DNA from: Reticulitermes lucifugus
Taxonomy: Eukaryota > Arthropoda > Insecta > Blattodea > Rhinotermitidae
DNA length: 24,671 nucleotides
Assembly: GCA_026260175.1 (NCBI GenBank)
Contig: JAKCWW010006031.1
Coordinates: 9,341-34,011 of the forward strand
Reading direction: 5' to 3'
Each line of letters opens with the position of its first letter. Position 1 is the first letter of the stretch. Position numbers and translations under genes: made by a program. Of this stretch, positions 10,208-20,931 are shown in pieces. The notes under the pieces are model-generated. The model was not told the origin of the DNA, searched no databases, and was given only the letters and a program-made list of their open reading frames with translations.

Positions 10208-10411
10208 TTTTTTTATGACTCAACAGCCCCTTTTCGGGTGCCTAGGCCTCCTCATTTCGAGGTTTCATGATCACACNNNNNNNNNNNNNNNNNNNNNNNN
10301 NNNNNNNNNNNNNNNNNNNNNNNNNNNNNNNNNNNNNNNNNNNNNNNNNNNNNNNNNCTAGTAAGCGAGCGGCCGCAGACCCACGCCTTAGACCGCGCGG
10401 CCACTGGGATC
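10208..10411 (-). mobile_element. SINE-2b, second copy, interrupted by N gap
   Basis: Same family and same orientation as SINE-2a: T run and ATGACTCAACAGCCCCTTTT on the tail side, CACGCCTTAGACCGCGCGGC on the head side. GGTACATAAATGATT (10193-10207) and GGCACATAAATGATT (10412-10426) match at 14 of 15 positions, so the ends are well defined. The B-box part of the copy is hidden by the N run at 10277-10357. It sits about 240 bp from SINE-2a but has its own duplication, so it is an independent insertion. Confidence 0.85.
10277..10357. other. Assembly gap (81 N) inside SINE-2b
   Basis: A run of 81 unknown bases. The matching part of SINE-2a (9790-9924) is about 135 bases, so the gap is probably undersized by some 50 bases, or this copy has a deletion. 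No dumpy exon is missing here, because both sides belong to one SINE. Confidence 0.9.
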
Positions 10412-10689
10412 GGCACATAAATGATTACAATCCAATATTTCCTAATCAACTGCAACACAGACTGATTTTCTCACCATAAAATTATTCTGATTATAAACGT
10501 CACTCTAGTTTTAGAGGATGTAGATTTGGAGAAAAACTGGCTTATAGTTGCCAAAATATTATATTTATCTGTGTGAAATAATTATTACTATAACACTACA
10601 AAATTGTCACTTTTTATAATATTATGATGCTGTGATTCAGATACTGAGGCACACACCAAGTATACAAGAAAGACATCAACCCAACATAC

Positions 10690-11451
10690 CTCGTACACAT
10701 TCTAGTTCTGGGTTCCCTTCATATCCTTCCCTGCAAGCACAGACAGGTTTATGGTCCTTGATCCTACAGTCTGCATTGGGTCCACAGTTGCATGGTGCTA
10801 TACACACTCCTCGAACACAGGCTTTGTCTTCGGGACAGTCAGCATCACTGACACATTCTCCTATCATCGTTACTGGAGGTGTTGCCTTGCATGTGCCACT
10901 ACCACTGCTTACATAACCACTGGGACACACACAAATCATTGTGCGGACTGGTACTGATCCCTCAACCAAGCATTCTGATGGAAGTTTACATGGCTCTAAG
11001 ACACTGCATGGATTCTGACATTTTTCATTAAGGCAAGCAAGTCTGGTGGGACAATCACGATCTTCTTTGCATTCAGGTCGAGGTTCAGGTCGGCATCCAA
11101 CATATGGGTTACCAATATACCCTGGTGGGCATCGGCAGACTGCAAAGTGGTTTTGTACACGGCATTCTGCCCGAGGGGCACAAACATTATCATAGAGACA
11201 AGGACTGATACACTGGGCATTGATACATGCACGGTCGTTGGGACAGTCGTTGTTACTGCGACAACCAACGATGTAACAACGTACATGAGGGTTTCCTCGG
11301 TAACCACTTAGACAACGGCACTCAGCTCTATTTCCATATGGATAACATTCAGCATTTGCACCGCAAGGATTGCGGACCAGGCAAGGATTGATACAGTTAC
11401 CATTCACACAGGCCTTTCCAGATTCGCATTCAGAGTCACTGCGGCACCCAA
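10690..11451 (-). CDS. dpy: dumpy internal exon w8: EGF-EGF-DPY-short EGF
   Basis: The longest exon here: 762 bp, 254 codons, acceptor ...CTTTCATTACAG, donor G|GTATGT, phase 1-1. Modules in order: EGF (GCRSDSECESGKAC to GNPHVRC), EGF (GCRSNNDCPNDRAC to GNPYVGC), DPY (ECKEDRDCPTRLAC to SSGSGTC) and short EGF (ECVSDADCPEDKAC, PCNCGPNADC, GNPELEC). The DPY core reads CLVEGSVPVRTMICVC, so the usual RVLDT has become LVEGS while the VRTM half is intact. This exon holds a whole four-module group that elsewhere is split over two exons (w6+w7). This implies intron loss here or gain there. Confidence 0.92.
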
Positions 11452-12276
11452 CTGTAATGAAAGGAGTTACGAAGATTATAGCAAACTGTTAAAGTGATAA
11501 ACATTATTACTAGTATTTCACACCACACACATGGTTTAATAAACATCATTTATCAGAAAATTTTATACAAATAATACAGACAGGAAGATCACTTATCTAA
11601 TCATTGGCCCTGTATTTGCCATCCATTTGTTTAAAAACAAACTACATTTACAGCATAGGGCAGTTTCTCAGGAAAGTGTTATTTTAAAAACAGTCATCAG
11701 AAATGTTGTGAGAATCAAGGGGCTTGGTGTTTGATTACATGCTGGGACTAAAACGACACCCTCTTTGAACTGCACTGGCACAAACCTTTATCGTGCATGA
11801 GCTCAAGATAATGTTTGTGACTATTTAGGTTGACTATTTTGATGAGGGATTTTCAAACAAAGGGTCATGCCTCAAACTTGGGTCATGAGAGCAATGTGAT
11901 GGGTTGAGATCTCCCAGAATAATAAAAATTACAGCTTTCTGTACTCAACAACTTAACTTTATTCAAGAAAAAGTAAAGTTCTGAGTAATTAAATTGTGTC
12001 TAAATTTAATCAAAAATAATTTTTTAATATTATGCTTTACACCTGCAGCAATTTGCTGGGAAGCTGAGCAGGTACTGATATTATTTTGGTCACAAGACTA
12101 ATGCGACTTATGACTTCGACTGTGGACAAAAAATTTAAGAATCATTGATGTAGATGGAATCAAAATTTGTCGGGCAGAAAGACGGTTTAAACTGTTACAG
12201 TTGTATTTTCTTCACGATTGACAGAGCAAATAATTTTTGCAGATACATTATCCGCACGCACACACACACATCTTAC
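11452..12276. other. Intron between w7 and w8
   Basis: 825-bp A+T-rich intron. Apart from a short (AC)n run near 12254-12271, I see nothing in it. Confidence 0.85.
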
Positions 12277-12465
12277 CTGTATGACATGCAATGTTTGGGT
12301 TGCCTTCAAAGCCAGCTTCACAAGAACAGATGGGACGGTGATTCCGAACAAGGCAATTGGCATTTGAGCCACAGTTGCATGGATTGCGACATACACGGTT
12401 AATACAGGCCTCACTGATGGGGCAGTCACTGTCACTTATACAGCCTGGAGGCACGGGTACAATCA
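12277..12465 (-). CDS. dpy: dumpy internal exon w7: shortened EGF module (PCNCG type)
   Basis: 189 bp, 63 codons, acceptor ...TGTATTTGCAG, donor G|GTAAGA, phase 1-1. One short EGF: linker IVPVPPGC, ISDSDCPISEACINRVC, RNPCNCGSNANC, RNHRPICSCEAGFEGNPNIAC. It is the separate-exon counterpart of the last quarter of w8, which carries the same module fused to EGF-EGF-DPY without an intron. A short (AC)n run lies just inside the downstream intron (about 12254-12271), 6 bp beyond the donor. Confidence 0.89.
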
Positions 12466-13670
12466 CTGCAAATACAAACAATCATTGGCATAAGAAATCA
12501 TGTGCATTAATCATACATATTTATAGTTGCAATTTTTCTTTCCATGACGCATAACCTGTAATGTTTGTACACTAGCATCAATTATAATATAAGCATGAGG
12601 TATGTATACAATGCCTTGCTTATGGCAGTAGAGATAAGCACAAATTTTCTGGTACATAAATCATATTACAGAATTGAAATTTATTGGAAGGCTAGAACCT
12701 TGAAAACTTCCCTTTCAATTTTGAATTTATGTACATGTTTTTGGTACAAAACTTCTCTGGAAATTGATAATTTCGTCTTGAATATCTGACCTGGCACACA
12801 GGCCATAGTTTACTAAGTGATGATCTAGTCTTATTGTCAATATCAGATTTGGAACTACAAGTTGGTCAATAAAACTGCACAATAAATGACAGTAACTATG
12901 ACACAGAAATGGAAAAAGCAACTGGTTATTTGTTTTAAAATATTTTCATGGCCTATTTGACCTTCCTAGCCTTTGACTGCCTTACAGCAGGGGTCAATTT
13001 ATGAGGAGGAGGTACCTAAGAACCAGACTTTGTTACCCTCAGTACTCAAAAAAGTATATCACTACAGACATTAATATTACATAATATGCAGTGGACAGCT
13101 TTAGGACAATTCATTTTATGGATTTTTGCTTGAATGCACAACAATAATTTGCTCCCATTTTTTCACTTTCAGGACTACTTTTTCGCTTTTATAAAAAAAA
13201 CAGTCTGTAATGTGGGTCATGCAAGCACATGGTTCAGAACCCTTGCAAGTGTGCTGCCATGGGTCTTGCTTTATGGATTTTCAGCTTACAGACACCTTTT
13301 GTGGCATGGAACATGTCTGTAAAGTGAGAGATTTGTGTACTCTATGTAGCTGAGTACGGTGGAAACATTGATCAGACAACTATAGAATCAGTATTTTAAC
13401 TCATAGGCTGCATCACATACTATTCATGCTAATCATGGTTAACATAGTTCTGGTATTTATAAATACAGTACTGGTACTACAGAGTGGGGTTCAATAGCTT
13501 TTACCTCCGCTGATAACTTGGACTTCCCCATCAGTAAACTGCAGAATGCCACAGAACAGACTGATAGAAACATATAAAGGGAAGGGCGGGGTTTTCAAGA
13601 ACCTATGTACATCACAAAAGACAATTCTATAAACCTTAACTCTGTATTTTATGTTTAGATAGACGCTTAC
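12466..13670. other. Intron between w6 and w7
   Basis: 1205-bp intron. No coding sequence, SINE or inverted repeat recognised. Confidence 0.8.
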
Positions 13671-14261
13671 CAAGTCTACATTCTCCATCAATGTTGGGGA
13701 CCCATCCTTCTGGACACGTACAAGTCATTGTACGGATAGGCACAGTGTCTAGTACTCTACACTGTGCTGTTGGAGAGCATGGTGACAGTTCTTTGCAGGG
13801 ATCCACACATTCATTCTTAATACATGCCAAACGGCTTGGGCAGTCCACATCAATACGACATTCTGGCTCTTCAGGAGGTGGAGGTCTACGTTCACAGTAT
13901 GACAGTGGGTTGCCAACAGGCAAATGTTCAGGACATCTACAGCCTGCTGCATGGTTCTGGGCATAGCAGATAGCATTGGATGCACATGGTGGATTTGCAA
14001 TACTGGCACATGGATTTATACAACGACGCTCCAAACAAGCTTGATCCGCAGGACAATCTGTGTTCACTCGGCATTCTACTCTCTCACAGTGATCAAATGG
14101 ATTGCCAGCATAACCAGAAGGACATCTACAAGCTGCACGATGGGCATCACCATAACATTCTGCGTTGGCAGCACAAGGTACTCCCAAGATGCATGGATTA
14201 AGGCACTCACCATTATAGCACATTTTGTCATTGCTGCACTCACTGTCTGACTGACATCCAA
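13671..14261 (-). CDS. dpy: dumpy internal exon w6: EGF-EGF-DPY
   Basis: 591 bp, 197 codons, acceptor ...CTTCTATTGTAG, donor G|GTAAGC, phase 1-1. Three modules in order: EGF 1 (GCQSDSECSNDKMC to GNPFDHC), EGF 2 (ECRVNTDCPADQAC to GNPLSYC) and a DPY module (ECRIDVDCPSRLACI to NIDGEC). The DPY module carries the diagnostic CRVLDTVPIRTMTC core and is preceded by an acidic/proline linker, ERRPPPPEEPEC. EGF 2 has a two-residue insertion near its end (EHLPVGNP). The reading begins 12 codons upstream of the first in-frame Met. With w7 it makes a complete EGF-EGF-DPY-short EGF group. Confidence 0.92.
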
Positions 14262-14494
14262 CTACAATAGAAGAGTCACATAATTAGCTTGATGACTAAT
14301 TTAAAATAACTAGCACATACGTATAAGAAACTTTGGTGTGATGAGTTTCATCTAATTGGTAATTTATCTAAAAATAATAGTATTTAATTCAACAACCAAG
14401 GGTGATATAAACACTGCCACTTGTCATGGCTGTGTTGCCAAAGAATTTTCATGTCAAGTATAAAATTATTTGCACAAAGCATACTGTGAAATCA

Positions 14495-14760
14495 TGAGCT
14501 GGGCAAGATGATTTAGTAGCTGACTATGGACTGGACAACTAGTATTCAATTCCTGGGAGGGGCAGGATTTTCTTTAAACTCACATATCTAGACTGGCTTT
14601 TCTATCAACTTAGCTGTTGTCTGCTAGGTACCAGGAATTTTTTCCACAAGTCAAGTGATCAGAATGTCAAGTTACCATTCACTCAGTCTGGTGCCAAAAG
14701 TAGGACTATGTATAGCTTCACCACCACTCCATCTATATGCCTTTAGGTTGAGGAGCTTAG
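14495..14760 (+). mobile_element. SINE-1c, diverged copy
   Basis: Starts GAGCTGGGCAAGATGATTTAGTAG and then GGACTGGACAACTAG, matching GGGCTGGACAACTGAGG in SINE-1a. The degraded B box region is TATTCAATTCCTGGGAGGGGC. The far end, ACTATGTATAGCTTCACC...CTCCATCTATATGCCTTT, follows AATGTATGGAGCTACACC...CTCCCTCATATACTTT of SINE-1a. The CAGCCTCCTATTC block is poorly preserved, so this copy is older. Ends are approximate. Confidence 0.55.
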
Positions 14761-15345
14761 GCACAAAGACACAACCTATTTACCTCATGTAATGCAGTAC
14801 AATGGGAAAGTGGATGTTGTCAAGTGACTTGTCAATTTAAGTTGCATTTCTGGAGCCCTGACATCAGTTTACTTTTTGTTAGAGGAATGAGGCAAGGCTC
14901 AGTGCACTGATATTGCAGCCTTAAATGGTTCCACTGGACCAGCCCCAATGGCAAAAGAGTATGAAGCATTGGTCAGGGGAAAACCAAATGTCAGAGAAGA
15001 AGCTGTGCCAGTGCCACTTTGTCCACCACATATCCCACATGGATTATCCTGAGACTGAACCAGGACCTCCACAGCAAGAAGCCAGTGAATAAATGTATGA
15101 GCTATGGCACAGCCAAGATATGAAACTAAGTTATGCTGTGATAACAGACAAATAATAATTTATTTTTTACTGCATTATGTTCTAATAAATATATTGAGAA
15201 TATAATAAAGCCAGTGTGCTACATTCACACTCTCCTCATGGAAGGGCACAGATCAATGAAACATTTCATGTTCCCACATCTAAATACTTCACACAATGGT
15301 GCGTTAAATAAACATGACTATTACTTGGTGCAATTTCCATTACAT

Positions 15346-15558
15346 TTAGCTTAACAAACGCAAAGTGTCATGACAATACGTGACATTGACGGCATACACA
15401 CTCTGCTCAGAGCTTCTTTCAGTGTCCAACAACCAAGCAAGCTCTTTCTTTCTATCAGGCCCAATGAAGTAGGAACCTTTTGTCCCTTTACACCTGATGA
15501 CAGAAGCAGATTCAGTTTCTGAAATGACGTGGCTGAAAAACTTCAAGATGATGGACAA
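15346..15558 (-). other. Unrecognised 70-codon open frame in an intron
   Basis: A minus-strand frame containing KGTKGSYFIGPDRKKELAWL and TERSSEQS. It is charged and not cysteine-rich, so it is not a dumpy module. Whether it has usable splice sites was not resolved. It could be a chance frame, a fragment of an uncharacterised insect repeat, or a gene relic. I do not recognise the family and do not propose a function. Confidence 0.2.
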
Positions 15559-15849
15559 TGCACCAAATATTAGTAATTTTATTTCATGGTCCCATCTTAT
15601 AAATAACCTAGTGGAACTTAAGTTCTAAAATGCTAAGTTTGTAGAACAATAATGAAATTACAGCACAAAATATGATTAAGAGAGACTTTCATGGTCATCT
15701 CACTGACTAGTATCAGAAAAATGTGATGCTAAAATTATATACATTTTCATAATATTCTTGTGGCCAGACCACTGCCATTGTGTTATTACCAGTACATTTA
15801 ACACATCTGCACACTGTTTCAATTTACAGATAATGTTTCCAACAAGTAC

Positions 15850-16035
15850 CTTTAAAGCAACCAGTCTGTGGGTAACCAGAATAACCTTGCTGACAGTAAC
15901 AGACCGGATAATGGTTTGAAACCCTGCACTCAGCATTTGGTCCACAGTTACAAGGGTTCACACACAATCCATTGACACAAGACTCTTGAAGGGAACACTC
16001 AGAATTGGATGTGCAACCAACATTTGGGGCTGAAG
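15850..16035 (-). CDS. dpy: dumpy internal exon w5: shortened EGF module (PCNCG type)
   Basis: 186 bp, 62 codons, acceptor ...GTATTTTCTATAG, donor G|GTACTT, phase 1-1. The linker ASAPNVGC is followed by TSNSECSLQESC and VNGLCVNPCNCGPNAEC, then NHYPVCYCQQGYSGYPQTGC. The segment between the NPC cysteine and the next one is about five residues shorter than in regular units (PCNCG rather than PC-x5-CG). The same variant occurs in w7 and at the end of w8. It closes an EGF-EGF-short EGF group with w3 and w4. The junction to w6 makes GTT (Val). Confidence 0.88.
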
Positions 16036-17012
16036 CTATAGAAAATACGAACAAAAAATTAACAATATTAGCACATTACAGAAAACTTTATGTTACATTG
16101 ATTCCATTGAGCCTCATCAGTAAATTAGTCAGGAAAACTGTAAAATTTCAAATTCTGATCTCACAAAGCATAACAGATCTCATTTGTAGGACAAACATTA
16201 CACAAATTCAGATGCTTTGTTGAAGAAATGTGAAGAAGAAATAAAGAAATTATCTCTTGTCAAGGTAACAGTATCATATATAGCAGTTTATAGATATAAA
16301 AATAGTTTTACTACTAATTTTTTCGTGAACTGTGTACATTCATTGCAGATTGAGTTCACACTTTAAATTGCATGGAGAGTGCCAACTATCCTTACCTAAC
16401 TACAAATATATAAAAGCTCCTATCTACTCGTAACTAAATGGATATCATGACATTTAAGACTGGTGGCCGCACTATAATCTACTACAGCATTGTGGCTTAA
16501 TTATGGTCCATATTAGACAAATCAAACTGCCAGTTTGTATGGCACCCAAAAACTTATATTTCTGTTGGGCTGTGGGATTTATGTTATAGTTACAGACTTT
16601 AATTAAATTTAATATGTATACTTTATTACAAGCAAAGTTTAATATATGAAAATATGATGTTTAATAATCACTATGTAAAAATATTTCATACATAATTTGT
16701 AGAATGGAAAGAAACTAATATTTTCATGTTATAATGTGTTCCAACAACATGAAAAGCTGCTTTTTAAATTTTCAGCAGGAACAAGAGTTTTCTTTTCTCT
16801 ACAGCTTCTAGATTGGTTTTAGGGCCCATCCAACCTCCTACCCAAAAAGGTACTGGGGCCCTCTTCCAGGGGTGAAGCAGCAGCTGAAGACGACCACTCA
16901 TCTATATGAAACACCAAAGTTAAGAATTTCCCCACTTCTCCAAATATTTTCACAATGAGTGCCTAATTAAGCACAGGAACAATGTTGCCTTAATACAATA
17001 ATTAAAACGTAC
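16036..17012. other. Intron between w4 and w5
   Basis: 977-bp A+T-rich intron carrying the truncated SINE-1d (16774-16960). No DPY-type exon is present, although the module order of the array would predict one here. Confidence 0.8.
16774..16960 (+). mobile_element. SINE-1d, 5'-truncated copy
   Basis: Lacks the tRNA-like head. The remainder follows the SINE-1 body: GCCCATCCAACCTCCTACCC (GCCCACGCAGCCTCCTATTC in SINE-1b), GGGGTGAAGCAGC, GACCACTCATC, CAAAGTTAAGAATTTCC, CTTCTCC...TTTTCACAATG. Recognition rests on the order of these blocks; ends are approximate. Confidence 0.55.
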
Positions 17013-17219
17013 GTGGCCTGCATTCTATTCTTGGATTGCCCTCATAACCAGGTGGACATCTGCATATTGGTGTATGATCCTGGACATGACAGAATGCTCC
17101 ACTAGCACAAGGGTTACCCAGAAGGCATGGGTTCACGCATATTTGATTTACACAGCCTCGATCCTTGGCACAGTCAGTGTCAATATAACACTCAGGCGGT
17201 GTGATTGGTGGTATTTGCA
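17013..17219 (-). CDS. dpy: dumpy internal exon w4: single EGF-like module
   Basis: 207 bp, 69 codons, acceptor ...TTGTATTGCAG, phase 1-1. One EGF-like unit after a Pro-rich linker (QIPPITPPEC): YIDTDCAKDRGCVNQIC, VNPCLLGNPCASGAFC, QDHTPICRCPPGYEGNPRIEC. The donor is read as C|GTACGT. A second GT four bases downstream (GTTTTA) would break both consensus and phase, so it was not used. Together with w3 this forms an EGF pair. Unusually for this array, the next exon (w5) is a short EGF with no DPY module between. Confidence 0.88.
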
Positions 17220-18612
17220 CTGCAATACAAAACACAGGAATGTTACAAATTTAAATACATCAAAGCGATAAACAATATTTTTTGAATAACTGAAAGCCTC
17301 CACTCAAAGCATGTCATTTGGATATGGTACATATAAAGACAGGCACATGCAATGTGTTTCCTAGAAAGAAAAAAGTGGTGCTCACACACAACTGGGAAGT
17401 GATGACATGACTATACCCTTGTTAACATCTGACATACATTAAGTGAAAGCTAAATGCATAGTACAATGATGTACAACAGAACAATTTTACCCCTAATAAT
17501 TAATTTCAAAGATGGGGATGTATTTGTATTCCAAGAAATATAATAAAAAAATAAATGAGCTTTAAAAATATCAAAGTATTACACATTTTATTAAACATTT
17601 AAAAACACAGACAAAACATTTAAGTCGCCATCAAAAAATTAAAATACAAAGGCAATTTTCCAGGAAAAGTGCACAAATAACCTTACATGTTCTACTTGCT
17701 TTTGTTCAACAATGTCAGTTCCAGGCACTGGAAATGGTATCCAAAGCATGGCACCAATTCTTTAATATCACTATACAAACTAAGGCTATGTGGGTTACAG
17801 CTACAAGTCATCTTTACCTTTCATAACAAAGAGTGATATTCTACAATATCAAAATAAAATTTAAGTTAAAAAACATATTTTTCAATCTCGGTTATTCCCT
17901 TATATTTAATAACAGATTTTTTTGTTGCATAAAAAGTATTCCAAAACAAAGCATCAATGCATACCACCAGAAAACATCCTATAAAGTAACCTGTGATTTT
18001 GTGAAATGTTTTTCTTGTATAGTTTCAAGAACTGCCCTAAAGAAATGTAATTTGTAAATATTGATGAATGTCGCATCATCTGTGTTGTCTTGCATCAAAT
18101 TACACCAAAGACAGTGAAAGGTCTGGTCCTTAATGGCTTTCACTAATGCACTGCACTGTCTTTGATTTGGCTGGTAATCAACAGTTCAATACAATAAATC
18201 ACTTGTTAATAGGTTCAAGATGCATTTTATCTGCTTCTGACCGAGCCTGATGGTCACATTAATGACGCAGTATTAATTTTCCCTGGTTATGAAATTAGTA
18301 CCTGTGATTAATTTTGACATATATTTTAATGTTATGTTACAAAACACGATTCATAATTTTGCTATCAGGCTTGAAGTCACTGTAGCAATGATGACGATAA
18401 TGAGGAGGACCTTAGCTGCCAGTAAATTTTATTATAACCATGTCCCTTAAGACATCTGCGCTTCCTATTTTTGTACAATTCCATAGTTATAATTGTAGCA
18501 AACTTTTGAAAAACATCTCATTATTGGAGATGTAATGCATCTACACACAAGTAAACTTGAGAATAACAAAGAGATTAATAATTACTACACATTCAACAAA
18601 AAAGTTTCATAC
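17220..18612. other. Intron between w3 and w4
   Basis: 1393-bp intron, strongly A+T-rich. No gene, known repeat or structured element recognised. Confidence 0.8.
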
Positions 18613-18804
18613 CTTTAGTACATTCAATGTGAGGGTTGCCTTCATATCTTGGTGGACAAGAGCATACTGCGCGATGACCATGTGCGTTGCAGAGGGCATT
18701 TACTCCACACATATCTACCTGACATGCTTGCACACAATGGCTTTGTATGCATTTATCGGAGTCACTGCAGTCTGAGTCCAATCTGCACTGTGGTTGTTCT
18801 GGTA
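18613..18804 (-). CDS. dpy: dumpy internal exon w3: single EGF-like module
   Basis: 192 bp, 64 codons, acceptor ...TTCGCCCTACAG, donor G|GTATGA, phase 1-1. It encodes one EGF-like unit: a short PEQP linker, CRLDSDCSDSDKCIQSHC, then QAC instead of the usual NPC, CGVNALCNAHGHRAVC, and CPPRYEGNPHIEC. The six-cysteine spacing and the GNPHIEC tail match its neighbours. It follows the DPY module of w2 and starts a new EGF-EGF run with w4. Nothing suggests damage; the frame is open to both splice sites. Confidence 0.88.
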
Positions 18805-19480
18805 CTGTAGGGCGAAACAAGAGAATTTAAAAGTTTTTACTAATATGATAATACATTAATTCTTACCCCTATCATTTGACTGAACTATTTACCATCATCT
18901 AATAGAAAAAAACTATGATGTCTGATCAGCAAAAGCACATTGCATGCACAGCAAAACTAGAGCAATGCTAAATGTTATCTTAGATCATGAGGTTACAGTG
19001 CACCACGAAGAAGGCTTACTGGGTCAGACTACTAGCCAGCATTTCTACTGACAAGTACTGACATACCCTTGGTGCAGTTTGCTCTAAAAGTGAGAATCGA
19101 GAGCATGGCAAATTCAAAACGACAGTGCACCTGCCAACTTAGCTGGACTTGTGTGGATATTTTTAACTAAACATTCTGTCAGTGTTGTGTATATAAGAAT
19201 GGACCAACTGAAGTACTAACAAAATGAAACCTTTGAAGCTAGTTAAACTGACAGACTAATTAATTTCTATTTGCCTTTTATAGGTTCTGCTACTTTGTTT
19301 AGTTCAGTTAGTGCAAAATTTTACATCACATAATTACAGGAAAATGTTTCTCTCAGAAGATGCATCTTCTATTTAAACTACATGAAATTTACCCAGACTG
19401 CATTACATTGGAATACTTTACAAATATAAATCATTCATGTCCATATTATGAAATGTAATCTGACTGATACTGATGCTTAC
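18805..19480. other. Intron between w2 and w3
   Basis: 676-bp intron. Nothing recognised beyond the splice sites. Confidence 0.85.
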
Positions 19481-19702
19481 CAATTGGCTTGCAATGTCCA
19501 TTGCTATCAGCAATGGTATCTGGGGGACACTGACACATAACTGTACGGAGCGGTAATGTGTCAAGAACACGGCACTCTTGATCCGGTGAGCACACACTAG
19601 TCACTGTGCATGGATTCTGGCACTGAGAGCTGATACAAGCCAACTGTGACGGGCAATCAGCATCCTGTCTACATTCAGGCTGTGGTCCTGGAATTCTTGG
19701 TC
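19481..19702 (-). CDS. dpy: dumpy internal exon w2: DPY module
   Basis: 222 bp, 74 codons, acceptor ...CATATTTCAG, donor G|GTAAGC, phase 1-1. After a Pro-rich linker (PRIPGPQPEC) comes a DPY module: CRQDADCPSQLACISSQC, then NPC, then CRVLDTLPLRTVMCQCPP, ending DSNGHC. The CRVLDT-P-RT-M-C-C string is the hallmark that separates DPY modules from EGF modules and is specific to Dumpy-type proteins. The DPY module is known to insert between EGF units and is thought to stabilise a rod-like fibre. The exon extends about 60 bp upstream of the first in-frame Met (19643). The junction to w3 makes GTA (Val). Confidence 0.9.
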
Positions 19703-19949
19703 CTGAAATATGACCAAGAACTTAAGTTTTTTAAGTTTCATTTGACATTTTGTAATTTAAGAGAGAGAGACAGCTCATTAGAACTGTAACTGTCATCCTA
19801 ATCCCTAAACCTGAATAAAGCAATGAAAAATTAACATAAGTCTTTTAACGCTTAATGTTACTATTTGAAGTCCCAATTTACTGTCATATACACAAGGTCA
19901 AAAATTGACATTTGTTATTAACTGATTCCAATGATAGTTTAGTTTAACT

Positions 19950-20868
19950 TTTTCATTCAATCCACTTAGTCACACATGTGACATTGGACAGGTCAAATTC
20001 AATTTACAACTTACATATCATGATAATCATTTACTACGTATATATGATAAAGACTCAACTCAGAATACATCAACATTAAAACAGTAAAATACAATATAAT
20101 ATAATGTAATGTAAAATATAAATACTAATTAAAAGAGAAAAGTATGGCAACTTATCAAACTCACATACTCATACTATCCACATGCAATCAGTATGCCATA
20201 AATTCATCCACTGAATAAAATACATGTGGTAACTCCCTTTTAAAAGATTTGATCTTGTCCTATTTTTTTATGTGATCTGGCACCTTATTGTACAGCCTAA
20301 TTCCTGAATACACCACACTTTTCCTAAAAGGGCTGTATTGCAAAGTGATCATGTAGATCCAGTTTTCTTCGTGTATTGTAGTTATAAATTTGTACATTAT
20401 GCTTCAGTGAATCTTTGTACTTTTGAGTGTAACATACTACTTAAGTGCAAGAAAATGTGTGTAATAAATACTTCTTATCACACAAGGGTCCATTACTTCA
20501 TTTAATGATTTAATGATACAAATTACTTTACTCATTTTGGGACTTAATAATCATACTTGGGTATTCCATTTCAGATTTCCTGTGATATAAAAACTTAAGA
20601 ATCTTAATTCTTATTTGTAGGTAATATCCATATTTTTAAACCTGATTTGTGGTCTAACAGGAAGTCTATTTTGTGTAGTATGAAATGACATTGCTATTGT
20701 TTTTTCAGCACTTATTATAAGGCTATTTTTGTGAAACTAAGTAATGAACTCCTTCATAACAATTTTAAGTTTATGTTGCAGAGCAGTTTCATCCTTTTCA
20801 GTGATCAACAAGTTGGTATCATCTGCAAATAATACCAAATTTTCCCCTTGGATATTTAATGGAAGATC

Positions 20869-20931
<63 letters not shown>

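Larger units (their letters stand above)
8428..10689. other. Intron between w8 and w9
   Basis: 2262-bp intron. It holds a decayed hammerhead-like motif (9612-9650), SINE-2a (9714-9970) and SINE-2b (10208-10411, with an assembly gap). From 8440 to 9600 I see only A+T-rich noncoding sequence. Confidence 0.8.
14262..15849. other. Intron between w5 and w6
   Basis: 1588-bp intron with SINE-1c (14495-14760). The following 14870-15180 is somewhat richer in G+C and unrecognised. A 70-codon minus-strand frame of unknown origin lies at 15346-15558. Confidence 0.75.

Noticed and set aside
10252..10479. Frames on both strands running through the N gap
   Set aside because: They exist only because unknown bases were translated as X; the flanks are SINE-2b.
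13749..14250. Plus- and minus-strand frames overlapping w6 (also those overlapping w8 and w1)
   Set aside because: Shadows of the cysteine-rich coding frame; they lack module patterns and consistent splice sites.
15488..15535. Another hammerhead-like string (CTGATGA, CAGAA/TTCTG, GAAA) on the plus strand
   Set aside because: The G of GAAA is used by the putative stem II, no stem I pairing exists and spacing differs from the other four motifs; likely chance.
17002..17012. Alternative donor for exon w4 four bases downstream
   Set aside because: GTTTTA is a poor donor and would give a phase incompatible with w5; GTACGT at 17012-17007 keeps phase 1.
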